Below are positions 32,444 to 40,417 of a stretch of 64,000 nucleotides of DNA, one piece after another (position 1 is the first letter of the stretch; every line of letters begins with the position of its first letter). The translations under genes were made by a program, and so were the position numbers. The stretch is taken from NCBI GenBank assembly GCA_943788645.1, contig CALSRC010000010.1, positions 1 through 64,000 on the forward strand, given 5' to 3'. The notes below the pieces were generated by a model. That model saw only the letters and a list, made by a program, of their open reading frames with translations, made no database searches and was not told where the DNA came from. Origin of the DNA: UA16 sp002292325 (GTDB taxonomy: Bacteria; Bacteroidota; Bacteroidia; Flavobacteriales_D; Sanyastnellaceae).

Positions 32444-34678
32444 TCAAGGAGCCGTTGTATGAACGACCAATTCATCCAAAAACATCCACGTTTCTGAACT
32501 TGCCGCTTCATGCCAATCAGGGCAAACGCCCGGATTACGCGCTGTAAACCGAACCCACTTGGCCTCCGCATTGACAGAAACTGCCGCACGGTTCACGTCC
32601 TGAGACTCATTCGGTGTGAATGTCATTTCACCAAAAACATCCTTTCCCATCAACCAATCGCCAACCCACGTTACGCCATCGTTGGACCATTGAAACTGCA
32701 AGGAGTCTGGAAGGAAAATCCAAGCATCTTGGTACCGGTAGAATTGCATGCTCAGCGAATCGATGCGGACGGGTTCAGGCAATTCAATGGTCAACCCCAT
32801 ATCCCTTCCTTGGACCGCTTGCCAAGATCCGTCTCGGAAATCATGCGATCCCAATCGCCCATCTGCCAACCCCTGTTCTCCCCTTCCTGGATAATATGTA
32901 TTCAGCTCGTGTTCCAATTCAATCTTTTGAAAAGCACCCACGTGTCCAGCGACTGGAAACGTCCATGGAACTCCCATGGAAGCCCCTTTGCGAATCAGGT
33001 TTACCTGGATTTCACCTTCCCCAATAATCCGAAATAAAACGTTCAAGGGATGGGAGACCTCGGGCTCACTTTGACCCAACGGAACAAACGCTGCAGTCCC
33101 CTGAACACCTGTCATCGCCGGAAGAAATTGAACCTCTAACGCCTCATTGGATTTTCCAGCGTGCCATTGCATTGAAATGGGTACCGTTTCCCACCCATAC
33201 TTCACACCCCAAGCATCTAGCCTGGGATAATGTTGCACCATGCGCGATTGAAAATTGGACCAATCCCGCTGCGCTGGCTGACTCCACAACACCTCACTCA
33301 TGGCCACCAATCGAGGGAAAACCTTGGAATCAACCAAATCTTGAGGAGCACGCTCCGTCCACATGTTGCATTCACCTCCCAAGATCCGTCCAGTCCCTTG
33401 CACGTCATTGGGCACGGGCTCAAAACCATAAACCTCCTCGAGGTCGGTCGACTCCACTGGATAATCAAAATAGCAATGGGAAGTTGGCGACATAATGGCG
33501 TCATTTCCTGCCGCAATCGCAGCACGACCACCCTCCATTCCCCTCCATGATTGGACCGTCGCACCCGCTGGCAACCCGCCTTCCAGGATTTCATCCCATC
33601 CAATCATTTTGCGACCTTTCGACTCGAGGTAACGCCCAATCCGTCCGATGAACCACGATTGCAGTTCATGCTCATCCTGCAAGCCTTCCGCAGCTATCCG
33701 ATGCTGACACTTTGCGCATGCCTCCCAACGAACTTTCGGCGCTTCATCCCCTCCGATGTGAATGTAGGTGGATGGAAAAAGCTCCAACACCTCATCCAGC
33801 ACCGTCTCCAAAAATTCAAACGTAGAGTCCGAGCCGGCACAATAAATGTCCTTGAACACCCCCCAATCATGCGGTACGTCCATTTGTTCACCCGTGCAAC
33901 CCAACCATGGATATGCGGCCAATGCGGCATTGCTGTGACCCGGCAATTCAATCTCGGGGATAACCATGACATGCCGGCTAGCGGCATATGCAACGATGTC
34001 CCGAATTTGATCTTTGGTATAAAAACCTCCGTGTGTGGAACCGTCCGCTTCAGTGCGCCAGGCCCCGATTTCTGTCAATCGGGGATAGGCATCAATCTCT
34101 ATCCGCCAGCCTTGGTCCTCCGTCAAGTGCCAATGCAGGACATTCATCTTGTGCAGAGCGAGCAAATCGATCATGCGCTTCACAAATTCAGGCTGCATAA
34201 AATGACGACAACAATCCAGCAACAATCCCCGATGTGGAAAACGTGGAGCGTCCTGGATGACTCCGCATGGAAGCGCCGTTTTTTCCAAGGGTTCAAGGGG
34301 AATCATCCACCGCAAGGTCGTTAACGCGTGGAATGCCCCTGCTTCTGTTGAAGCGCGAACAGTGACACCTGATTTGTGCACTTCCAATTCATACCCTTCT
34401 TCCGGGAGCCCCTCCACCCGTATCATTTTTAATTCAACCTCGGTGGCGTCATCGTTCCATTGACTTCCTCGCATCCATTCCTGCCAGACGGGTAAGACCG
34501 GATCCCAGGTCGAGTCCACCGTCCAATTCCATTGGCCTGTCACGATCAAAGATTCAGCGGATGTCTCATTCCAATGCTCCGGCTGCGGAATGAGTGTATC
34601 AGTAAACTCGGTGACTTCAGGGGGTGTGCAGCTCGCTGCCAACATCGCAGCAAATGCTGCACCAATCCATTGCTTCAT
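32444..34678 (-). CDS. GH20 beta-N-acetylhexosaminidase, lipoprotein
   Basis: A 744-residue glycosidase. The start at 34678 gives a lipoprotein signal MKQWIGAAFAAMLAASC. GH20 domain 2 (residues about 20-140) precedes the catalytic barrel: RGLLLDCCRHFM, then LHWHLTEDQGWRIEI, and HIGGDEAP at about residue 307, the catalytic Asp-Glu pair. The Trp-rich SWRGMEGG and ILGGECNMWTE segments follow. The C-terminus has an F5/8-type discoidin-like region (FRDGSWQAVQGRDMGL). It removes terminal GlcNAc or GalNAc from glycans, probably at the outer membrane. It is the last gene of the sugar operon, eight bases after the NT-CutC gene's stop. Confidence 0.92.
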   Translation of the reverse strand: MKQWIGAAFAAMLAASCTPPEVTEFTDTLIPQPEHWNETSAESLIVTGQWNWTVDSTWDPVLPVWQEWMRGSQWNDDATEVELKMIRVEGLPEEGYELEVHKSGVTVRASTEAGAFHALTTLRWMIPLEPLEKTALPCGVIQDAPRFPHRGLLLDCCRHFMQPEFVKRMIDLLALHKMNVLHWHLTEDQGWRIEIDAYPRLTEIGAWRTEADGSTHGGFYTKDQIRDIVAYAASRHVMVIPEIELPGHSNAALAAYPWLGCTGEQMDVPHDWGVFKDIYCAGSDSTFEFLETVLDEVLELFPSTYIHIGGDEAPKVRWEACAKCQHRIAAEGLQDEHELQSWFIGRIGRYLESKGRKMIGWDEILEGGLPAGATVQSWRGMEGGRAAIAAGNDAIMSPTSHCYFDYPVESTDLEEVYGFEPVPNDVQGTGRILGGECNMWTERAPQDLVDSKVFPRLVAMSEVLWSQPAQRDWSNFQSRMVQHYPRLDAWGVKYGWETVPISMQWHAGKSNEALEVQFLPAMTGVQGTAAFVPLGQSEPEVSHPLNVLFRIIGEGEIQVNLIRKGASMGVPWTFPVAGHVGAFQKIELEHELNTYYPGRGEQGLADGRLGSHDFRDGSWQAVQGRDMGLTIELPEPVRIDSLSMQFYRYQDAWIFLPDSLQFQWSNDGVTWVGDWLMGKDVFGEMTFTPNESQDVNRAAVSVNAEAKWVRFTARNPGVCPDWHEAASSETWMFLDELVVHTTAP

Positions 34679-34686
34679 GGTGCAAA

Positions 34687-36225
34687 TTAGGCAACATGCG
34701 GGCCAAACCAATCCCGAACACGCTCGGGATGAACTGGATGGGTGGTGCCGTCAAAAAGCCGCGTCGGATGATGTGTGGCTTCGCGACATGACGCGTGAAA
34801 ATTCTGTATACCAAGCGCCATCCATGCATCTCGCTGTTCCGGCCGAACTCCACTTCCCACGGTGACATCAAAACCGGCCTTTTGCCATCGCTGAATACGC
34901 TCTCGCCCCATCCAGGCGGTGCCTTCCCCTCCACTGGTGAGGATGCGTCCGATGCCAATCTCTGCCAATCGCTCCATCGCTTCTTCTTCATTTGAACATG
35001 CATCCAATGCGCGGTGCACCACCAACCGATGGGAGCCAAATTCTACCGCCCAATTTCGCAACAATTCCACATCCAATTGGCCATCAGCCAGTAACCCCCC
35101 TACGACCAATCGGCTGGCACCGGCGCGCAGGGCGCCTTGGATTTGATTTGTCATCCACGCCTTTTCGGCCGTTGAGTAAACAAAATGGCCAGCACGGCAT
35201 CGGATCAATGCATGAATGGGCAGGCCATAGGCACCGGCCATACGGATGTCCGATTCTGGCGAAGTCAATCCTCCACACTCCCAATGAGCGCATAGTTCCA
35301 CCCGCTGAGCTCCATTTTCTGCTGCAACCCTCACATCTTCAGGTGAGCTGGCACATACCTCCAATTGGAACGGCTCCATGAGGTGCAATCCGTTTTGAAC
35401 TGAATCGACATCCTGCAATTGGGTCAAATCCAGTACTTCCTCGGCTGCATCCAACTGAGTTATTCCGTGACCAGCGTCCATCATGGCTTGCAAGGCAGTT
35501 GGCAACTCCAATTCTCCTCGTTCTGTGTGTGGTTCGAGTGCCTTCAAAAATGGCATAAGCCGTTCAGCATTCAATCGAAATAAATTCATCGACACCCGCA
35601 CCGGTCCTCCGGCTGCAGCGTGCGCGACTTCCTGTTCTGAAGGCTTTTCGACAATGCGGCGAATGGATTGACCATCCCCTTCAAGAATGGCGAAGGCCAT
35701 GGTCTTAGCTGCTGGCAATCCCAACGCTTTGCGGTCGTAGGCGAGCAGCGCTTGGCCTTGAGGAGCTGATCTCAGGCGCGCCAAGGCCGAACGCGTAGGC
35801 AGATTATCTCCGTTGCATAAAACCCATGCCATTCCGGCGGGAACCGGATCATTTTGGAGTGCACTTCGAACGGCATCCCCTGTTCCGAGAGGCGAAGCTT
35901 GCACGACACATCGGATGCGCATTTTGGGGCCTGCGGGCGTGGTATTCCATTGGTCGAGAAATGGCTCTGTGACTTCATCGGATGAACCAATGACCAAGGT
36001 TGCCTCCGTGAATCCCGCGCGGAGCGCTTGGTCCATAATGAATTGAATCATCGGCTCCCCATTGGGTCCGACGCGAATCATGGGTTTCGGGCGGTTCTGC
36101 GCGTCGTCAATCCACAGAGCCGAGCCCTGTGCGCCATCTGCGCTGCGTTTCATGCGGCTGGCACGTCCGGCAGCCAAAACGACAATTCGATCACATCTCA
36201 TGGGTGCAAGGTCTGAAATGTTCAT
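34687..36225 (-). CDS. Sugar nucleotidyltransferase fused to CutC-family barrel
   Basis: One 512-residue protein with two domains. Residues about 10-280 are a nucleotidyltransferase (IVVLAAGRASRMKR; NRPKPMIRVGPNGEPMI; WVLCNGDN; AFAILEGDGQ; IVEKPSEQE), the order found in sugar-1-phosphate NTP transferases. Residues about 285-512 are CutC: LEVCASSPEDVRVAAENGAQRVELC, CGGLTSPESDI, IHALIRCRAGHFVYS, VVHRALDAC, RILTSGGEGTAW. Start ATG overlaps the kinase stop (ATGA), and GH20 follows eight bases after its stop. CutC is called a copper-homeostasis protein, yet the operon handles amino sugars, so a role in sugar metabolism is more likely here (inference). Confidence 0.9.
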   Translation of the reverse strand: MNISDLAPMRCDRIVVLAAGRASRMKRSADGAQGSALWIDDAQNRPKPMIRVGPNGEPMIQFIMDQALRAGFTEATLVIGSSDEVTEPFLDQWNTTPAGPKMRIRCVVQASPLGTGDAVRSALQNDPVPAGMAWVLCNGDNLPTRSALARLRSAPQGQALLAYDRKALGLPAAKTMAFAILEGDGQSIRRIVEKPSEQEVAHAAAGGPVRVSMNLFRLNAERLMPFLKALEPHTERGELELPTALQAMMDAGHGITQLDAAEEVLDLTQLQDVDSVQNGLHLMEPFQLEVCASSPEDVRVAAENGAQRVELCAHWECGGLTSPESDIRMAGAYGLPIHALIRCRAGHFVYSTAEKAWMTNQIQGALRAGASRLVVGGLLADGQLDVELLRNWAVEFGSHRLVVHRALDACSNEEEAMERLAEIGIGRILTSGGEGTAWMGRERIQRWQKAGFDVTVGSGVRPEQRDAWMALGIQNFHASCREATHHPTRLFDGTTHPVHPERVRDWFGPHVA

Positions 36226-37292
36226 GGAATGTACTTGACTTCAATGCCCGGGGCGCCGAGCTCCACAGGAATCACATTTGCATCTTCCATTTCCAGCATC
36301 GTCCGCACAGACTGCGCAGCCTCAGCGGTGCTGAGAACAAAAAATGTCCCTCCACCGCCTGATCCGTTGATTTTTCCTCCGAGGGCTCCTGCTGCCAGCG
36401 AAGCCTCGAGCAATTCGTCGATTTTGGACGTGGAAACTTCGAGGCCGTGGGAAAGCCAATGGTGATGTTCCGTTAGCAGTTTTCCGATGCCTTCTATGGC
36501 TTTCGGTTGGGAGGCGAGTAGCCCACCACCGTGGCTCGACACCTCGCGTATTCGGATGGTTGCATCCATCAGGCGATGCTCCACAGCGGTCCAATCTTGG
36601 GGCCGAGCAGGAAATACGCCGGGCCATTCTTCTCCTATTTCCACCCCCCATTGGGCAATCAGTTCCAAACGGCGCTTCTTGGCACAAGATAGAATACCCA
36701 GTGTGTCTTTGGGTTGCTGAGAATCAATCAACGTCCAGACACCGGAGGGGTTCGTCAATTGCCTGGTTTGAAAATTCGGGTTGAATTGAATCTCTCGTGT
36801 TCCGCCCATAGCGCACATCACTTGGTCCATCATGCCGCCTGGCTCGTTGAACCACTGGACTTCCGACCGCCACGTTGCGTGGGCAATCCACTCGCGACCA
36901 GCCTCATTATCCACGACTCGACCGTGCCGCAACGCAATGAGCGCGCACCATGCAGCCGTCAAAGCACTGGAACTGCTTGCACCAGCTTGCTGTGGGATTT
37001 GACTCGTCACTCGAGCATTCCAGCCAACGGGCGGCAACCACCCTTCCTTCTTGGCTACATGCAAGGCAGAGAGCCAATAGTCTCGGGGTCCCGGTTCAGG
37101 CAGCGCATCCAAGTCCCACTCCTTCGAGTCCTCCAAATCGAGCAATTCAAGATGTACCCGCCGATCACTGCGTGTTTCACTTTCAATCATCCCCCGCAAC
37201 CCAATGGCCGAGGCGACCACCGGAAATCCAAAATAATCTTGGTGTTCTCCGAACAGGCAGATGCGACCGGGCGCGGATGTAATCACCCTCAT
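36222..37292 (-). CDS. GHMP-family sugar kinase (galactokinase-like)
   Basis: A 356-residue GHMP kinase starting MRVITSAPGRICLFGEHQDYFG, the first GHMP motif with the galactokinase-like GEHxDY. The ATP loop is IPQQAGASSSSAL (motif 2), the carboxylate EPGGMMDQ follows, and motif 3 is ALGGKINGSGGGGTFFVL. It should phosphorylate a sugar at C1, giving the sugar-1-phosphate that the adjacent nucleotidyltransferase could activate. Start at 37292 makes an ATGA overlap with the transporter stop; its own stop overlaps the next start the same way. Which sugar is unknown; given GH20 in the operon, an N-acetylhexosamine is the best guess. Confidence 0.88.
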   Translation of the reverse strand: MRVITSAPGRICLFGEHQDYFGFPVVASAIGLRGMIESETRSDRRVHLELLDLEDSKEWDLDALPEPGPRDYWLSALHVAKKEGWLPPVGWNARVTSQIPQQAGASSSSALTAAWCALIALRHGRVVDNEAGREWIAHATWRSEVQWFNEPGGMMDQVMCAMGGTREIQFNPNFQTRQLTNPSGVWTLIDSQQPKDTLGILSCAKKRRLELIAQWGVEIGEEWPGVFPARPQDWTAVEHRLMDATIRIREVSSHGGGLLASQPKAIEGIGKLLTEHHHWLSHGLEVSTSKIDELLEASLAAGALGGKINGSGGGGTFFVLSTAEAAQSVRTMLEMEDANVIPVELGAPGIEVKYIP

Positions 37293-39046
37293 CCCCGCGA
37301 ACGATTCAAGGCGAGGACAATCACCGTGCACACCAAAGCGAGTGCCGCCAGCAATCCAGCCGTCATCATTTCACCATACAACCAGGAGCCCGTCGCAATG
37401 AGCGCAGCATAGACGCCGATGCTGCCGAACACCATTGAGGCAATCCCGCGCGGCACGGACCAACGCTCTCCTTCTCCTTCCACCTTCCATCGGGACCAAC
37501 CTGGACCACCGGGATTGACCTTGCGAACAAAGTTTTGCAAAGTTTCTTCCGATTCAGCCGGGGTCAGCCAAGTCGCCACCAACCAAATAACCGTGGTGAT
37601 CAAAGATCCCCAAACCAATTTTTCATGGCCTGCGAGTTCCCACATTCCCCATGCATCATGTAAAAAGGTAAAGTACCCTGCCACCACCAAAGAACCACCC
37701 ATTGCCACCAATTCAGTCCAAGCATTGATTCGCCACCAAAACCAACGCAAGATGAACAACCCGCCGGTTCCCGCTCCAATGAGCAACAGCAAGTTAAAGG
37801 CTTGGCCCGCATCCGTTAAAGCGAGCCCCAATCCACTGCCCAACAAGAGCGAAACCACCGTCGCCCAGCGCCCGGCACTGACTTGTTCAGCATCCGTCGC
37901 TTCAGGTTTGATGAAACGCACCCAAAAATCATTCACGAGGTAACTCGCACCCAAATTCAATTGCGTTGACATTGTGCTCATGAACGCTGCCAACAAAGAA
38001 GCCGCAACCAAACCCAACAGCCCGGGAGGAAGCAAGCTCAACATAGCCGGGTAGGCCAAATCATGGCCGATTTTATTCGCTGGAATGTCCGGGAAAGCTT
38101 GTTGCAAAGAAGCCAGGTCTGGGAAGACGACAATCGAAGCAAGTGCGATCAAGATCCATGGCCAAGGTCGCAATGCGTAATGCGCGACATTGAATAAAAG
38201 GGTCGCTCCCACCGCGTGCGATTCATCTTTGGCGCTGAACATTCGTTGTGCGATGTATCCACCACCACCGGGTTCAGCTCCTGGGTAGTAGCTCGCCCAC
38301 CATTGCACCGCCAAAGGCACAAGTAAAATTGGAATCCATTGGCTGGGATCATGCAAATCAGGTAAAATGGACGTTTTGGGCGCGACATCGGCATGTGACA
38401 GCAAGGCATCCAGCCCACCGATTACCTCCAAGTCTAAAATGTAGATGCACGCCCATACCGACCCGATCATGGCCAAAATGAATTGAACAAAATCCGTCAG
38501 GATAACCGCACGCAATCCACCCAGCGTGCTGTAAACGAGCGTGATGGCTCCGGTAACCAGCAAGGTTTGCCAGCCCGGCCAGCCCAGCAATATCCCTCCC
38601 AGTTTGATGGCCGCCAGCGAAACCGTCCCCATGACAAGCACATTGAAAACCAACCCCAAATACAACGCCCGGAATCCCCTCAACACTGCGGCAGGCCGGC
38701 CGCCATAGCGCAATTCATAAAATTCAATGTCCGTCAAAACCCCTGAACGCCGCCACAAGCGGGCGTAAACAAAGACGGTCAGCATTCCCGTCAGCAAAAA
38801 TGCCCACCACCCCCAATTGCCGCTTACACCTTGTTCTCTGACCAACCCCGTAACGAGGTTGGGTGTATCCGTAGAAAATGTCGTTGCCACCATGCTAATG
38901 CCCAGCAACCACCACGGCATATTTCGACCGGCTAAAAAGAAGCCAGACGCGGTTTTGCCCGCCACCTTAGAAGCCCACAAACCCACTCCCAAGGCAAGAG
39001 CAAAGTACCCCCCGATGATCGCCCAATCCAATCCGGTTATCTCCAT
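37289..39046 (-). CDS. Sodium:solute symporter family transporter
   Basis: A 585-residue SSS-family protein with about 14 helices, starting MEITGLDWAIIGGYFALAL at 39046. Family signatures are SGFFLAGRNMPWWLLGISMVATTFSTDTPNLVTGLV near the N-terminus and YYPGAEPGGGGYIAQRMFSAKDE, with FMSTMSTQLNLGASYLVNDFW about residue 330, all typical of sugar-type Na+ symporters (SGLT-like). It probably imports the sugar used by the coupled kinase. The open frame extends to 39136, but these codons resemble no signal and overlap the YjbR-like gene. An ATGA overlap joins it to the kinase. Confidence 0.92.
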   Translation of the reverse strand: MEITGLDWAIIGGYFALALGVGLWASKVAGKTASGFFLAGRNMPWWLLGISMVATTFSTDTPNLVTGLVREQGVSGNWGWWAFLLTGMLTVFVYARLWRRSGVLTDIEFYELRYGGRPAAVLRGFRALYLGLVFNVLVMGTVSLAAIKLGGILLGWPGWQTLLVTGAITLVYSTLGGLRAVILTDFVQFILAMIGSVWACIYILDLEVIGGLDALLSHADVAPKTSILPDLHDPSQWIPILLVPLAVQWWASYYPGAEPGGGGYIAQRMFSAKDESHAVGATLLFNVAHYALRPWPWILIALASIVVFPDLASLQQAFPDIPANKIGHDLAYPAMLSLLPPGLLGLVAASLLAAFMSTMSTQLNLGASYLVNDFWVRFIKPEATDAEQVSAGRWATVVSLLLGSGLGLALTDAGQAFNLLLLIGAGTGGLFILRWFWWRINAWTELVAMGGSLVVAGYFTFLHDAWGMWELAGHEKLVWGSLITTVIWLVATWLTPAESEETLQNFVRKVNPGGPGWSRWKVEGEGERWSVPRGIASMVFGSIGVYAALIATGSWLYGEMMTAGLLAALALVCTVIVLALNRSRG

Positions 39047-39068
39047 GAAACAAGAATACGCAATGCAC

Positions 39069-39428
39069 TCAGATTCCGAGTGCGGCCCGTTGTTTTTTTG
39101 AAAAACCTGCCACCACACGTTCATAACTGTGATCAATCCATTCTAATACGCGCTCCCTTGGAACATCGGATTCTGCCCGCACGGTATTCCAATGCCGCTT
39201 ATTGGCGTGCCAACCAGGTGCAACACCATCATACGCCTCCCTTAATTCCAGTGCTTTCTCAGGGTCACACTTCAAGGTGACCCCGGAAAAATCATCCAAG
39301 TTTGCCAAGGCAAACACCTTGCCCTCCACCTTCCAAACACAAGTATGTGCATCAAAAGGAAACTCCTCTGTAACGTGGCTTTGAAGCAAACAATGGTCTC
39401 GGATGTCGTCGAATTCGAATGTTCTCAT
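39069..39428 (-). CDS. MmcQ/YjbR family protein
   Basis: A 119-residue protein of the MmcQ/YjbR fold: CLLQSHVTEEFPFDAHTCVWKVEGKVFALANL, then VTLKCDPEKALELRE and PGWHANKRHWNTV, the conserved core and the PGxHxNKxHWNTV signature. Often described as DNA-binding-like, with no proven function. It lies 22 bases upstream of the symporter gene on the same strand and may share its transcript. Its 5' end is 55 bases from the divergent LTD gene, so both promoters lie between. Confidence 0.9.
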   Translation of the reverse strand: MRTFEFDDIRDHCLLQSHVTEEFPFDAHTCVWKVEGKVFALANLDDFSGVTLKCDPEKALELREAYDGVAPGWHANKRHWNTVRAESDVPRERVLEWIDHSYERVVAGFSKKQRAALGI

Positions 39429-39483
39429 CGGTTTTGGACTTTTCGCTGTTAAATTGCAGCGATTTTCACAAACACCAAATTAC

Positions 39484-40407
39484 ATGCGATTCACTTTACC
39501 CCAATTGATTTTGGTTCTTATGCTGCCTGCTTTGGCACAAGCACAATGCGATGATATTTTCATCTCAGAATATTGCGAGGGAACGGGCAACAACAAAGGC
39601 ATTGAATTTTACAACCCCACCGGAGATGCGATTGACCTCTCAGCCTATCAACTGCAGCGATGGAGCAACGGAGAGGGCACAGCAACAGACTGGGTCGATT
39701 TAATAGGTACCGTTGAAGCATATGGAACATGGGTACTGGTCAACGGCCAAACGGAAGATGTAGACCTAGGAGGTGGTGCGACATCACCCGCGGTTGATCC
39801 TGAGATGCAGGCGTATGCTGATCAATTGGACAATCCTTATCCGGCGCCCACCTATATGAACGGTGATGATGCCTTGGTGCTGGTCAAAGACGGTGCTACG
39901 GTGGTTGATATTTTCGGAAAGCCTGGGGAAGATCCAGGGGTTGCCTGGACCAATGATGAAGCCAACGGATTCATTGACATCGGTGATGGAGCTCCATGGC
40001 TTACCTCCAATCACACCTTGCGCCGGAAATATGATGTAATGCAAGGCGTAACGGTTCCACCTGTGACCTTCAATACGTTCATGGAATGGGACACACTCGT
40101 CGTGAATACGTGGGACAATCTAGGAATGCACAGTTGCGCTTGTTCTCCCAACTCAATGCTCGAGTTGGAGCCGGTGCAAACGGCGGTTTATCCGAACCCA
40201 TCCACAACTGGACAGATCGTTGTCGAGGCCGACGAAACCATACAGCGCATCACTGTTTATTCAGCTTCGGGCCAGCTCATCCGTGACGAACAGCACCTTC
40301 TTGGCGCCCGACAGTTCGCGATTCGCGAATTGACTGCCGGGATCTACTTTGTGAACATCCACGTAGCTGGCGATCGCACGTATGCTCATCAAGTGCTTGT
40401 GCACTAA
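39484..40407 (+). CDS. Secreted lamin-tail-domain (LTD) protein with T9SS sorting domain
   Basis: A 307-residue protein. The start at 39484 gives a signal peptide (MRFTLPQLILVLMLPALAQAQ). An LTD domain follows at residues about 24-140 (IFISEYCEGTGNNKGIEFYNPTGDAIDLSAYQLQRW), and the C-terminus is a type A T9SS domain (AVYPNPSTTGQIVVEADETIQRITVYSASGQLI ... GIYFVNIHVAG). LTD modules accompany secreted nucleases and phosphoesterases. It is followed after ten bases by the TonB receptor and then a phospholipase-D-like enzyme, suggesting a joint surface scavenging system. Confidence 0.88.
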   Translation: MRFTLPQLILVLMLPALAQAQCDDIFISEYCEGTGNNKGIEFYNPTGDAIDLSAYQLQRWSNGEGTATDWVDLIGTVEAYGTWVLVNGQTEDVDLGGGATSPAVDPEMQAYADQLDNPYPAPTYMNGDDALVLVKDGATVVDIFGKPGEDPGVAWTNDEANGFIDIGDGAPWLTSNHTLRRKYDVMQGVTVPPVTFNTFMEWDTLVVNTWDNLGMHSCACSPNSMLELEPVQTAVYPNPSTTGQIVVEADETIQRITVYSASGQLIRDEQHLLGARQFAIRELTAGIYFVNIHVAGDRTYAHQVLVH

Positions 40408-40417
40408 AGCATAGCTC

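Noticed and set aside
32440..32454. Hairpin CGGCTC/GAGCCG at the convergent ends of the haloperoxidase and GH20 genes
   Set aside because: Only six base pairs with a three-base loop, overlapping the GH20 stop and lacking a U-tract; not called a terminator.
33551..34324. 257-residue plus-strand frame opposite the GH20 gene
   Set aside because: Antisense to the GH20 catalytic barrel, no start signal and no family resemblance.
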